From: Pseudomonas citri
GTDB lineage: Bacteria > Pseudomonadota > Gammaproteobacteria > Pseudomonadales > Pseudomonadaceae
Length of the DNA stretch: 64,000 nucleotides
NCBI RefSeq assembly: GCF_025336485.1
Contig: NZ_JAODAB010000022.1
Span: 35,415 to 99,414, forward strand
Direction of reading: 5' to 3'
Within the stretch, counting starts at the first letter, position 1. Every line of letters starts with the position of its first letter. Below, piece after piece: positions 25,357 to 35,022 of this stretch. The notes beneath the pieces were generated by a model. The model saw only the letters and a program-made list of their open reading frames with translations, searched no databases and was not told where the DNA came from. Both the position numbers and the translations under genes were made by a program.

Positions 25357-26319
25357 CTAAATCCCCTCGCCACAAGAGTGAACACGCAATGTTTCGAGCG
25401 CTTCGTAAGGCCCCTGCGCCCACTGCATCACCCGTTCGCGCAACAACGGCGAAGCCTCCCGGCGCTTATCTTCGCTGTCACTGGCAAACGCCTGCGTCGG
25501 TTGCTTGGCATGCCGGCCCGCCGCCGCCAACGCCTGGCGGCATTGCTCCTCATCGAGCCCGAAAAACGTCGCCAGCCTGCCCGTCATCGCCTCCGGTAAT
25601 TCGCTGTAGTTGACCGCCATTCCGGCAAAGGCCTGGCAGTGTTCCAGCCCCACATGGAGCAGTCGACCCAAGCGTCGCGCGATGGCGTCTTCCTGGGTGC
25701 TGAACGGCAATCCATCGTCCAGCACGCTCGCCCCGATCATCCCCGGCACCATGTGCATGCCGGGGCGGCGCAGGTGCGAGACGGCGATTTCCAAAGGGTC
25801 GCGGTACAGGAACAGCCAGGGCGTGTCGGGAAAGCATTCGCGCAACAGCGCCAGCTCACCGATGTTCCAGGCGTCGAGCTTGATCACCAGGCGTTGCTCC
25901 ACGCCCCGGCGGCGCTGCCCATAGGCCGACATCAAGCCCTGGAGCGCCGCGCACCGTTCGGCAGCTGGCAAATCACTGCGCAGAAGCGTATCCAGGGGCG
26001 GCGGTTCCGAAATGACGATGTGGTCGGGTAACTGGGCAAGCATCTGGCTGATCAACGTCGAGCCGCAACGGGATGCATGGAAAATGAACGCACTTGGCGC
26101 CAGGCCCGGGCTTTGTTGTTGCCACCGGCCGAGAACGTCCAAAGATGTCTGGCGACGAAACGCCTGATTGAAGGGCAAGCGCAGGGCGTCCTCCACGGCG
26201 TCGCCGAAGAACGGCTGCGACAGTCGCGCATCGCCGAACCAGCACCAATCCACTCGCCACAGCCCCGACGTTTGCCATACGCGGATCGGCAACCAGCCGT
26301 GCAGATTCAGGCCTTCCAC
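25357..26319 (-). CDS. Sulfotransferase-family protein (last gene of the adhesin operon)
   Basis: A 320-residue protein with the PAPS 5'-phosphosulfate loop FHASRCGSTLISQML (about residues 99-113) and a 3'-phosphate-type segment WLFLYRDPLEIAVSHL (about residue 190). These motifs mark the P-loop sulfotransferase fold, which moves sulfate from PAPS to a hydroxyl or amine. Its start overlaps the end of the upstream hydroxylase gene by 13 bases, so it is coupled to it. In context it may sulfate the large surface protein or a glycan on it; the acceptor is inference. Confidence 0.8.
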   Translation of the reverse strand: MEGLNLHGWLPIRVWQTSGLWRVDWCWFGDARLSQPFFGDAVEDALRLPFNQAFRRQTSLDVLGRWQQQSPGLAPSAFIFHASRCGSTLISQMLAQLPDHIVISEPPPLDTLLRSDLPAAERCAALQGLMSAYGQRRRGVEQRLVIKLDAWNIGELALLRECFPDTPWLFLYRDPLEIAVSHLRRPGMHMVPGMIGASVLDDGLPFSTQEDAIARRLGRLLHVGLEHCQAFAGMAVNYSELPEAMTGRLATFFGLDEEQCRQALAAAGRHAKQPTQAFASDSEDKRREASPLLRERVMQWAQGPYEALETLRVHSCGEGI

Positions 26320-27092
26320 TGTTCACTCCATTGTCGCAGCCCATTGCGCATGGCGGCGCGCAATTCTTCCCGCGTGAAATGCAGCCCTTGTCCGGCGCCC
26401 AACGCCACGGCCGATTCGATGAACGCATCGACGTCATGCAGGCCCTGCAAGGTCCGGGCGAGATGCGGGTCGGTTTCGACACGCTGCTGGAAACGAACGA
26501 GGTCGCTTTGCCCCACGCCAGCTTCGGGGGTGGTGGGCAGCCCGTCGGCGATTTGCCGGGCCAGCCATGGTCCTGGGCGACAGTCGAGCACCAGGTGAAT
26601 CCGTGGCTGGGCACTGCGATTTTCGACGCGATGGGGCCGCGACAAGTCGAGAAACCAGCACTCGCCCACGCTCATCGGGATCCGTTGCCCGTCCAGCCAG
26701 AAATCCACCTCGGGCGCGCTGAGCAGTGGAACGTGCAGGCGCAGGTCGGCGTCCGGCCCGTCCAGGTCATAATCGCGATGTTCATGGATGCGCCCGCCCG
26801 GTCCAAGCCGCAGCAGCCGGGCCGAAACGATGTCCAGCGACCAGTCGCGCAGCGCTTCGTGCCACCGCTGATCGTCTGACCAAGGCGCACGACGCAAGGG
26901 CTGGCCCTGCCCGGGTGACAGTTCGGTCAAGGCGTCGGACGGCGAAATCAACGCCACGCCACTCCAGTCACCACTGTAATAAGCGCTGTTGAAGTGCCCT
27001 TGCCAGCGATCCTCGTCGATGGCGGCCAACGCCTGCAACAGCAACGGCAGGTTGACCGTCACCGGCAGGCGGGAAAACGCCGGGGCCGTCAT
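26307..27092 (-). CDS. Aspartyl/asparaginyl beta-hydroxylase-family dioxygenase
   Basis: A 261-residue Fe(II)/2-oxoglutarate enzyme of the AspH-like family. The cupin-type core has GRIHEHRDYDLDG (first His and carboxylate region), LRLHVPLLS, and SRPHRVENRS (distal His), within about residues 95-165. The C-terminal ~80 residues form a helical extension (RFQQRVETDPHLARTLQGLH). Such enzymes hydroxylate Asp/Asn in proteins or peptides. It begins 11 bases after the TolC-type gene and overlaps the sulfotransferase gene, inside the operon of the giant Ig-repeat protein, which has many Asp/Asn per repeat. Confidence 0.85.
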   Translation of the reverse strand: MTAPAFSRLPVTVNLPLLLQALAAIDEDRWQGHFNSAYYSGDWSGVALISPSDALTELSPGQGQPLRRAPWSDDQRWHEALRDWSLDIVSARLLRLGPGGRIHEHRDYDLDGPDADLRLHVPLLSAPEVDFWLDGQRIPMSVGECWFLDLSRPHRVENRSAQPRIHLVLDCRPGPWLARQIADGLPTTPEAGVGQSDLVRFQQRVETDPHLARTLQGLHDVDAFIESAVALGAGQGLHFTREELRAAMRNGLRQWSEQWKA

Positions 27093-27103
27093 GGGCGCGC
27101 CGG

Positions 27104-28615
27104 TTATCGAGGCACCGCCGGCTTCGGCACGCTGATATCGCCCTGGGCCCAGGCCGCTTCGCGGTTGGCCAATGCCGTGGCGATCGACTGCACTTCGGTC
27201 GATTGCACTTCATCGGGCAGCGGGTCGAGGCCGGCGCTGGCGAAGATCTGGCCATAGGCGTTGCGCAGGTCGGCGTAGGCCAGGTCCCGGCGCAGGTCGG
27301 CCTGCAAAGTGTTCAGCTCGCCCTGGATCAGGTCCAGTTCCCCCAGGCTGGCGGCCTGGTGGCGGCTGCGCAACTGGCCGACGATTTGCCCATCGATGTC
27401 CGACAGTTGCTGGCTGGTCTTGAACTGGCGCAGCGCATCGCGGTAGTTGGCGTTGGCCACGTACAGCTGCGCCAACACGGCGATCGACATGGCCTGGCGT
27501 CGCGCCGCCGCCACTTCTTCACCGGCCTTGGCGACGTCGATGGCCGCCGGGGCAGAGATCACGTTGAACAGGTTCCAGGTGACTTTCACGCCATAATCGG
27601 CCCAGCCCTGCTCCACCAGGAACGAGTTGCTGTCGTAATGCCCGCCCGCGGAAAATTCCAGCCCCGGCAACAGGCGCAACATGGCCTTGCGGGTTTCGGC
27701 GGCAGTAATACGGGTCTGGTAATCCTGCTCGCGCAGTTCCGGACGGCTGGCCAACGCTTCCTGTTCGAGACGGGGCAGGTCGACCTTGAGTTCCGGGATC
27801 TCGTATTCGTCCTGCGTGGCGAGGGTCAGCTCAGTGCCCAGGGGCAGGTTGATCAGGGTCGCCAGTTCCGTCTTGGCCAGGGACAACGCCCGGCGCTGTT
27901 CTTCGAGCTGGCGCGTGGCCTGGATCAGCGAGCGCTGGTAACCCAGGGCTTGCACCGGATCACCGATGCGCTGCTCGCTCATGCTCTGGCTGTTGTTGCG
28001 GGCAGCCTCGACCCGGGCCATCAGGGCGTCGATCTGCTTGAGCAGGCGTTCGGCGGCCATGGCTCGCCAATACGCCGAACGCACGTCCTGAACGATGGTG
28101 TTGATCACCTTGCGCCGGCGCTCCTGAACGATCAGCCGCTGGTCCCCGGCCTGCTTGGCGCTGATGTAGCTCACGCCAAAATCGAGAACGTTCCAGACCA
28201 TGGTCAGGTCCGCCACTTCGCGGTCGCGGTCCTGGGAAGTCGACGGTTCCAGGGACTGGGTGCCGGTCTCCACGCTCTGGCTGCTGGAGGCGTTGACGTT
28301 GTTGCGCCCCACATAGCCGGCGTCGAGGGCCATGCGCGGCAACATGTCGAAACTGGCCAGGTCCAACTGTCGCTTGGCCAGGGCCTCCTCCATGACCTTC
28401 AAGCGACCTTCGAGGTTGTACTTCACCGCCCGGGCCATGGCCTGGTGCAGGGTCAAGGGCCCGCTCAGGGGCTCCTGACCCTTGTACATGTTCTGCAGGT
28501 CGGTCTGGGCGCGCTGTTCGCTGACACTGCGCTCGATCGGCTCGCTGGTGACCGCACATCCGCTGACCACCAACGCCAGCATGCTCATACCGAATAACTT
28601 CTGACTTCTATTCAT
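27104..28615 (-). CDS. TolC-family outer-membrane channel (lipoprotein type)
   Basis: The 503-residue protein starts MNRSQKLFGMSMLALVVSGC, a lipobox VSGC, so it is a predicted outer-membrane lipoprotein. The rest is two TolC-like repeats with long coiled helices (KAMLRLLPGLEFSAGGHYDS, NAISAPAAI-type region and AEERLLKQIDALMARVEAAR-like segments). TolC proteins form the channel-tunnel used with HlyD-type adaptors. It begins 39 bases after the giant surface protein and is clearly in its operon. The matching adaptors are probably those at 37749-41945 rather than LapC. Confidence 0.85.
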   Translation of the reverse strand: MNRSQKLFGMSMLALVVSGCAVTSEPIERSVSEQRAQTDLQNMYKGQEPLSGPLTLHQAMARAVKYNLEGRLKVMEEALAKRQLDLASFDMLPRMALDAGYVGRNNVNASSSQSVETGTQSLEPSTSQDRDREVADLTMVWNVLDFGVSYISAKQAGDQRLIVQERRRKVINTIVQDVRSAYWRAMAAERLLKQIDALMARVEAARNNSQSMSEQRIGDPVQALGYQRSLIQATRQLEEQRRALSLAKTELATLINLPLGTELTLATQDEYEIPELKVDLPRLEQEALASRPELREQDYQTRITAAETRKAMLRLLPGLEFSAGGHYDSNSFLVEQGWADYGVKVTWNLFNVISAPAAIDVAKAGEEVAAARRQAMSIAVLAQLYVANANYRDALRQFKTSQQLSDIDGQIVGQLRSRHQAASLGELDLIQGELNTLQADLRRDLAYADLRNAYGQIFASAGLDPLPDEVQSTEVQSIATALANREAAWAQGDISVPKPAVPR

Positions 28616-28654
28616 TCCCTGTACTGCCCCTGGCTGCCCCAATATTTTTAGAAT

Positions 28655-31600
28655 TCAGGCCGGGCTGATGCCGACCTGTCGTAAAGCAGTGGCCAGGTTG
28701 TCGACCTGACGCTGTTCCGTGTCCTTGAGGTGTTGCAATTGCTGACCCAGGCTCGGCGCACCAAACATGCCCCGCAGTCCCTGGGACACATCGCCGCTCT
28801 GCATCGACTGGCTGCCGAAAGCGTTCATCGACTCGCCTTCGGCACTCGTGTCCTTGTTGAACAGGCCCGCGAGCGTGCTGATGCCGAACACCCCGCCATC
28901 ACCGCCGCCAAAGCCCAGGAACCCCTGGCCTGAGCCATCGCCACCGGTGTCATTGCCAAATACCTGGGCGATATAGCTTGGCGCCAGCGCCCCCCGGTTG
29001 ATGAAAATGTCGCCGATGGGCTGGATACCGCCGCCCAGGTCCCGTTGCTCGAACAACGGCGGGAAGCCTATCGGCGAGCCGAGGTCACCGGTCGGCGGAG
29101 CGAAGATGACCGGTTGCAGCGGCACCTCGGACGATGGGGTGACCGGGACCGGGTCCGTCGTCAGGAACTCCGGTGGCGGCTTCACGTCATTGGGCACCAC
29201 GGTATCGATCGCGTAGTTGTTGGACACCGCCACGCCGGTGCCGGCGTTACCGGACAGGTCGTTGACATTGCTGGTGTCCAGGGCAATGAAGTTGCTTGGA
29301 TCGGTGAGATTGGTGGTCGGGGTGAACGTCGCCGTCCAGGTCTTGCCACCGTCACTGCTGGTCAGGTTGGTCAACTCACCGTTGGTGACGCTGAGGTCCG
29401 ACAGGTCAAAATTGGTCACCGCTTCGTTGAAGGTGATGGTCACCTGGGTCGTCTCGCCCACCGTCAGGTTCGGGTCGGCCACCACGATGGTCGCGCTCGG
29501 CCGGGTGGCGTCGAGGGCGTAGTTGGCGGAGATCGCGATACCCGCCCCGGCGTTGCCGGCCAGGTCCTGAACGTTGCTGCTGTCGAGCAGGATCAGGTTG
29601 GTAGGGTCGTTGACCCCGGCGGTGGGCGTCAGGGTCGCCGTCCAGGTCAGGCCACCGTCGCTGCTGGCCAGGTTGGACAACACACCGTTGGCGACGCTGA
29701 GGTCCGACAGGTCGAAACCGGTCACCGCCTCGGTGAAGCTGATGGTCACGGTGGTGGTCTGGCCGATGCCCAACGAGGTGTCGCCTAATGTGATGGTGGC
29801 GCCTGGGCGAATCGTGTCGATCGCGTAGTTGTTGGAATCGGTGGTGCCGACGCCGGCGTTGCCCGAGACGTTGGTCACACCGCTATTGTCCAGGGTGATC
29901 ACGTTGCTGGTATCGGAGATGCTGGAGGTTGGCGTGAAGGTCGCCGTCCAGGTCACACCGCCGTCGCTGGAGGAAACGTTGCTCAACGTACCGTTGCTCA
30001 CGCTCAGGTCGGCATTATTAAAGCCGCTGACTGCTTCACTGAAGGTGACGGTCACCAGCGACGTTTCGCCGGCAATAAGGGACGTATCGGCGACCACGAC
30101 GGTGGCCGTCGGCACCCGGGTCTCGACCGTATAGTTGGTCGAGTTGGTAGTCCCTGCCCCACTGTTGCCGGCCGCGTCGCTCACACCGGTATTGTCCAGG
30201 ACAATCAGGTTGGTGGTGTCGCTCACGCCCACGGTCGGGGTGAAGGTCGCGGTCCAGGTAATGCCGCCATCACTGCTGCTGACCGCACTCAGCGTGCCGT
30301 TGGCCACGCTCAGGTCCGAATTGTCGAAGCCGCTGACCGCTTCCGAGAAGGTGATGGTCACCAACGCCGTTTCGCCCGGTCGCAATGCTGAATCGCTGAG
30401 CACGATGGTCGCGGTTGGACGCTGGCTGTCGATGGCGTAGTTGTTGGAATCGGTGGTGCCCACGTTGGCGTTGCCGGCCAGATCGACGATGCCACCACTG
30501 TTGAGCGTGATGACGTTGCTGGTGTCGGTCACCCCAACGGACGGCGTGAGGGTGGCGGTCCAGGTGATGCCACCGTCGCTGCTGCTCAGGCCGCTGAGCG
30601 TACCATTGGCCACCGTCAGGTCGGCGGTGGTGAAAGCCGTCACCGCTTCGCTGAAGGTAATGGTCACCAGCGACGTTTCCCCGGCGGCAATGGCCGTGTC
30701 GGCCACGACGATGGTCGCGGTGGGGCGCACGGTGTCGATGGCGTAGTTGTTGGAATCGGTGGTGCCGACGCCGGCGTTGCCCGAGACGTTGGTCACGCCG
30801 GTGTTGTCCAGGGTGATCACGTTGCTGGTATCGGAAATACTCACGCTCGGCGTGAAGGTCGCGGTCCAGGTGACACCGCCATCGGAAGACGAAACGTTGC
30901 TCAACGTGCCGTTGGCGATGGTCAGGTCACTGTTGTCGAAACCACTCACCGCCTCGTTGAACGTGATCGTCACCAGCGACGTTTCACCTATGCTCAACGC
31001 GCTGTCGCTGACGACAATGGTCGCCGTCGGCACGTTGGTGTCCACTTGGTAGTTGTTGGAGTTGGTCGTGCCGGTACCGGCGTTGCCCGCTGCATCGCTG
31101 ACGCCGGTGTTGTCCAGGGTGATCACGTTAGTGGTGTCGGTGACCCCGAGGGTCGGCGTCAGGGTGGCGGTCCAGGTGATGCCGCCGTCGCTGCTGCTCA
31201 GGCCGCTGAGCGTACCATTGGCCACCGTCAGGTCGGCCGTGGTAAAGCCCGTCACCGCCTCGCTGAAGGTAATGGTCACCAATGACGTCTCGCCCGCGGC
31301 GATGGCCGTGTCGGCCACGACGATGGTCGCGGTCGGGCGCACGGTGTCAATGGCGTAGTTGTTGGAGTTGGTGGTGCCGGTGCCGGCATTGCCCGCGCCG
31401 TCCGTGACGCCAGTATTGTCGAGCGTAATGAGATTGGTGGCGTCGCTGATGGCGGCCGATGGGGTAAAGGTTGCGGTGTACGTGATGTTGTCGCTGGTGC
31501 TCAACCCACTCAGGCTGCCGTTGGCAGCGGTCAAGTCGGCCAGGGAGAAACCGGTCACCGCCTCGCTGAACGTGATGGTCACCAGTGAGGTTTCGCCGAT

Positions 31601-34600
31601 TGCCAGGGCCGTGTCGGCCACCACGATGGTCGCGGTCGGCCGCACGGTGTCGATGGTGTAGTTGTTCGAATCGGTGGTGCCACTGCCGGCGTTGCCCGCC
31701 GCATCGGTCACGCCGGTGTTGTCCAGGGTGATGAGGTTGGTGGTGTCGCTGACGCCAGCGCTCGGTGTGAACGTCGCGGTCCAGGTGATGCCGCCGTCGC
31801 TGCTGCTGACCGCGCTCAACGTGCCGTTGTCAATGGTCAGGTCGGCGTTGGTGAAGCCGGTCACCGCCTCGTTGAACGTAATCGTCACCAGGGAAGTGGC
31901 CCCCAAGCTCAGCGCCGAGTTGGACACAACGACCGTGGCCGTCGGGCGTTGCGTGTCGATGGCGTAGTTGTTGGAGTTGGTGGTCCCGGTGCCCGCGTTG
32001 CCAGCGGCGTCCGCCACGCCGGTGTTGGCCAGGACGATCAGGTTGGAAGCGTCTTCGACGCTGGCGCTCGGTGTGAACGTCGCGGTCCAGGTGATGCCGC
32101 CGTCGCTGCTGCTGACCGCGCTCAACGTGCCGTTGGCAATGGTCAGGTCGGCGTTGGTGAAGCCCGTCACCGCTTCGCTGAAGGTAATGGTCACCAGGGA
32201 CGTTTCACCAATACTCAGTGCCGAGTCGGCCACGACAATGGTCGCAGTAGGACGCACGGTGTCGATCGCATAGTTGTTCGAATCGGTGGTGCCGCTGCCG
32301 GCGTTGCCTGCCGCATCGGTCACGCCGGTATTGTCCAGGGTGATCAGGTTAGTGGTGTCGCTGACGCTGGCGGTTGGCGTGAACGTCGCGGTCCAGGTAA
32401 TGCCGCCGTCGCTGCTGCTGACCGCGCTCAAGGTGCCGTTGGCAATGGTCAGGTCAGCGTTGGTGAAGCCGCTCACCGCCTCGCTGAAGGTGATCGTCAC
32501 CAGGGACGTTTCACCGACTCTCAGTGCCGTGTCGGCCACCACGATACTCGCGGTAGGCCGCACGGTGTCGATGGCGTAGTTGTTGGAGTTGGTGGTGCCG
32601 GTACCCGCGTTGCCAGCCGTATCGCTCACGCCGGTGTTGTCCAGGGTGATCAGGTTGGTGGTGTCGCTGACGCTGGCGCTCGGCGTGAACGTCGCGGTCC
32701 AGGTGATGCCGCCGTCGCTGCTGCTGACCGCGCTCAACGTGCCGTTGGCAATGGTCAGGTCGGCGTTGGTGAAGCCGGTCACCGCTTCGCTGAACGTGAT
32801 GGTCACCTGCGAGGTCTCGCCAATCCTCAAGGCGGTATCGGCTACCACGATGGTCGCCGTGGGCGCCACGGTGTCATTGACGACGTAGTTATTCGAGTCG
32901 GTGGTGCCCACGCCGGCGTTCCCCGCCAGGTCGGCAACGCCGGTGTTGTCCAGGGTGATGACGTTGGTGGTATCGGCGATGTTGCTGGCCGCCGTCAACG
33001 TGCCGGTCCAGGTGATGCCGCCGTCGCTGCTGCTCAAGGCACCCACGGTGCCGTTCTGCACCGTCAGGTCGGCTGAGGTAAGACCGGTCACGGCTTCGGA
33101 GAAGGTGATGGTCACCAACGACGTGCCGCCGGAGTTAAGGTTGGTATTGGCCACCACGACCGTCGCGGTCGGCGGGGTCAGGTCCGGCACATAGTTGGTG
33201 TTGAGGGTGCCGCCATCGCCGTAGATATTGGCTACGGAACTCGGTGAATTGCCTGCGGTGCCGGCACTGGCACCACCGGTACCGCTGCCACCGACGTTGC
33301 CCGACAGGGCCGCGAAGTTGGCCGCGGTCATCAGGATCGTGCCCTTGTTCCAGATGGCGCCGACGCCGACGCCGCCCGCGCCGCCGGTATGGGTATAGCC
33401 ACCTCCGGCACCACCGCCGCCACCGCCACCACCGGCGCCGATGTTGTTGGAAATCACCGAATTACCAATGATCGTCAGGGTCGCGCCGGTGTCGTTGTAG
33501 ATACCACCAACCGCTCCACCACCGGCGCCGCCAATCGAGTTGTAGCCGTCACCGCCACCGCCGCCCCCGATGGACAAGCCAGCGCTGGCGGCCGTGCCGC
33601 CGGCCGAACCCGTGCTGTAGCCCGGGTACGCGGCGCCGCCGGCGCCGCCGGTGGAGTTACCACCCCGCCCGCCCATGTTGAAGAAACCACCGCCGGCGCC
33701 GCCTTGTCCGGTCGAGCCAGCGGAACCCGTGGCATTGAGCGTATCGCCGCCCCGACCGCCCGTACCGCTGCCGACCGCGCCGCCACCACCGCCGCCGCCG
33801 CCGGCATATTGCGGCGTCACGCCGCCACCGCCACCACCGCCCGATGCGGCGTTCGCGGTGACCGTGACGTTGCGCATGGTCAGGGTCCCGGCGTTGTAGA
33901 TCCCGCCGGCCTTGGCGACCGCCGCATCGACGCCGCCATTGCCACCGTCGCCTGCCAACATGCCGCGGGTAATCACCAGGCCATCGAGGGTCGCCGTCGT
34001 ACCGGACGTCACACTGAGGACCTGGGTGCGGAATTGCCCATCGAGGGTGACATCCGCCACGTTGTCGTTGTTGAGGTCGCCGTCGATGGTCACGTTCCTG
34101 TTGACCACCAGCACCTGGGTCAGCGCCACCGTCATACCACTGCTGAAGGTCACGATGTCGCCGTTCTGCGCCGAGGCCAGGGCTGCGCGCAAGGAGCCGA
34201 CACCGGTATTGGCGTTGTTGGTGGCGGTCCAGGTGGCGAGGCCCCATTGGTATTCGCTCATCGCGTTGGCCGACAGTACGTTGGCGCTTTCGATGTTGCC
34301 GGTGGCAATTTCCAGGTCCCAGTCACCGCCGAGGCCGGTACGGTCGTTGGAGGCAGCCACATCGCGGCCGGTCAACTGTGCCAGCGAATCGACCAGCTCC
34401 AGGCCGCGGTCACCTTGGGCGGTGTAACAGCCGTAGATCAGGATATCGCCACCGGCGTTCATGTCCTGGCCGATCTGCGCCAGCACCTCGCTGCGGGCCT
34501 GGACGTTGTCCGCCGACAAATAGCTGTTGCCCAGCCACAAATCGCCGGCATTGCCGTGGGCGATGATCTGCACCGAGCTGACGCCCTGGTGGCTGTCCAG

Positions 34601-34969
34601 GTAATCGGCGATCTGCTGCAAGCCGTCCTTGGTGGCGTCCAGCTTCACCACATCAGTGCCGGGCGCCACGCCCTGGAGCAGGCTGTCGGCATCCTTGACG
34701 CGGGAGTCGACGAACACCACCGACTTGCCGGGCACCGCCACCTGTGTGGCATCGGCCTGGCCCTGGGGTGCGTGGGTGTCGGCCGGCTGGTCCGCCGTCG
34801 GCGTTTTGGCCGCGTCGGCGGTGGGGTGGGCGTCCGGCTGCGCGGCATCGACGACGGTGGCGGCCACCGCGCCGTCGAACAGCATTCGCGGCTCCAGGGA
34901 CATGATCATTGGCGACGCCAGGGCCTGTGCGCCCTCGGTTACCCGCGATTTACCTTTGCTCCACCACAT
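28655..34969 (-). CDS. Giant DUF4347/LEPR-motif surface protein with 13 Ig-like repeats
   Basis: 2104 residues from the ATG at 34969 (the open frame reaches a TTG at 35005). The N-terminus carries SLEPRMLFDGA (residues 24-34), typical of large DUF4347 surface proteins. DUF4347 spans about residues 82-250 and has H138 (IIAHGN) and C181 (LIYGCYTAQG). Residues 250-590 are a beta-helix-like region with very glycine-rich runs. Thirteen Ig-like repeats of about 102 residues (PTATIVVADTALxxGETSLV type) span about 590-1920. A 180-residue tail ends RQVGISPA. No RTX nonapeptides or cleavable signal peptide are seen. Upstream is a sulfotransferase gene, downstream a TolC gene. Adhesin or biofilm matrix role is inferred. 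Confidence 0.88.
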   Translation of the reverse strand: MWWSKGKSRVTEGAQALASPMIMSLEPRMLFDGAVAATVVDAAQPDAHPTADAAKTPTADQPADTHAPQGQADATQVAVPGKSVVFVDSRVKDADSLLQGVAPGTDVVKLDATKDGLQQIADYLDSHQGVSSVQIIAHGNAGDLWLGNSYLSADNVQARSEVLAQIGQDMNAGGDILIYGCYTAQGDRGLELVDSLAQLTGRDVAASNDRTGLGGDWDLEIATGNIESANVLSANAMSEYQWGLATWTATNNANTGVGSLRAALASAQNGDIVTFSSGMTVALTQVLVVNRNVTIDGDLNNDNVADVTLDGQFRTQVLSVTSGTTATLDGLVITRGMLAGDGGNGGVDAAVAKAGGIYNAGTLTMRNVTVTANAASGGGGGGGVTPQYAGGGGGGGGAVGSGTGGRGGDTLNATGSAGSTGQGGAGGGFFNMGGRGGNSTGGAGGAAYPGYSTGSAGGTAASAGLSIGGGGGGDGYNSIGGAGGGAVGGIYNDTGATLTIIGNSVISNNIGAGGGGGGGGAGGGYTHTGGAGGVGVGAIWNKGTILMTAANFAALSGNVGGSGTGGASAGTAGNSPSSVANIYGDGGTLNTNYVPDLTPPTATVVVANTNLNSGGTSLVTITFSEAVTGLTSADLTVQNGTVGALSSSDGGITWTGTLTAASNIADTTNVITLDNTGVADLAGNAGVGTTDSNNYVVNDTVAPTATIVVADTALRIGETSQVTITFSEAVTGFTNADLTIANGTLSAVSSSDGGITWTATFTPSASVSDTTNLITLDNTGVSDTAGNAGTGTTNSNNYAIDTVRPTASIVVADTALRVGETSLVTITFSEAVSGFTNADLTIANGTLSAVSSSDGGITWTATFTPTASVSDTTNLITLDNTGVTDAAGNAGSGTTDSNNYAIDTVRPTATIVVADSALSIGETSLVTITFSEAVTGFTNADLTIANGTLSAVSSSDGGITWTATFTPSASVEDASNLIVLANTGVADAAGNAGTGTTNSNNYAIDTQRPTATVVVSNSALSLGATSLVTITFNEAVTGFTNADLTIDNGTLSAVSSSDGGITWTATFTPSAGVSDTTNLITLDNTGVTDAAGNAGSGTTDSNNYTIDTVRPTATIVVADTALAIGETSLVTITFSEAVTGFSLADLTAANGSLSGLSTSDNITYTATFTPSAAISDATNLITLDNTGVTDGAGNAGTGTTNSNNYAIDTVRPTATIVVADTAIAAGETSLVTITFSEAVTGFTTADLTVANGTLSGLSSSDGGITWTATLTPTLGVTDTTNVITLDNTGVSDAAGNAGTGTTNSNNYQVDTNVPTATIVVSDSALSIGETSLVTITFNEAVSGFDNSDLTIANGTLSNVSSSDGGVTWTATFTPSVSISDTSNVITLDNTGVTNVSGNAGVGTTDSNNYAIDTVRPTATIVVADTAIAAGETSLVTITFSEAVTAFTTADLTVANGTLSGLSSSDGGITWTATLTPSVGVTDTSNVITLNSGGIVDLAGNANVGTTDSNNYAIDSQRPTATIVLSDSALRPGETALVTITFSEAVSGFDNSDLSVANGTLSAVSSSDGGITWTATFTPTVGVSDTTNLIVLDNTGVSDAAGNSGAGTTNSTNYTVETRVPTATVVVADTSLIAGETSLVTVTFSEAVSGFNNADLSVSNGTLSNVSSSDGGVTWTATFTPTSSISDTSNVITLDNSGVTNVSGNAGVGTTDSNNYAIDTIRPGATITLGDTSLGIGQTTTVTISFTEAVTGFDLSDLSVANGVLSNLASSDGGLTWTATLTPTAGVNDPTNLILLDSSNVQDLAGNAGAGIAISANYALDATRPSATIVVADPNLTVGETTQVTITFNEAVTNFDLSDLSVTNGELTNLTSSDGGKTWTATFTPTTNLTDPSNFIALDTSNVNDLSGNAGTGVAVSNNYAIDTVVPNDVKPPPEFLTTDPVPVTPSSEVPLQPVIFAPPTGDLGSPIGFPPLFEQRDLGGGIQPIGDIFINRGALAPSYIAQVFGNDTGGDGSGQGFLGFGGGDGGVFGISTLAGLFNKDTSAEGESMNAFGSQSMQSGDVSQGLRGMFGAPSLGQQLQHLKDTEQRQVDNLATALRQVGISPA
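29217..33194. repeat. 13 tandem 306-bp repeats inside the giant surface protein
   Basis: Thirteen consecutive units, nearly all 306 bp (one is 303 and one 309), each encode one Ig-like domain. The antisense strand also stays open in frame with the same period, a coding shadow. Unit junctions fall near 29217, 29523, 29829, 30135, 30441, 30747, 31053, 31359, 31662, 31968, 32274, 32580 and 32889. Several units are nearly identical, for example those encoding IVVADTAIAAGETSLVTITF. Confidence 0.9.
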
Positions 34970-35022
34970 GACGATCACCCGGACTCGAACTTCTAGGACA
35001 CGCAAATGAAAGAAAACCGCAG

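Noticed and set aside
29217..33076. Series of ~101-residue open frames on the plus strand and a 375-residue one
   Set aside because: They recur with the exact 306-bp period of the minus-strand repeats and carry no family similarity.
28655..34969. Classical RTX adhesin secreted by an ABC-type system
   Set aside because: No GGxGxDxxx repeats and no adjacent ABC ATPase gene were seen.
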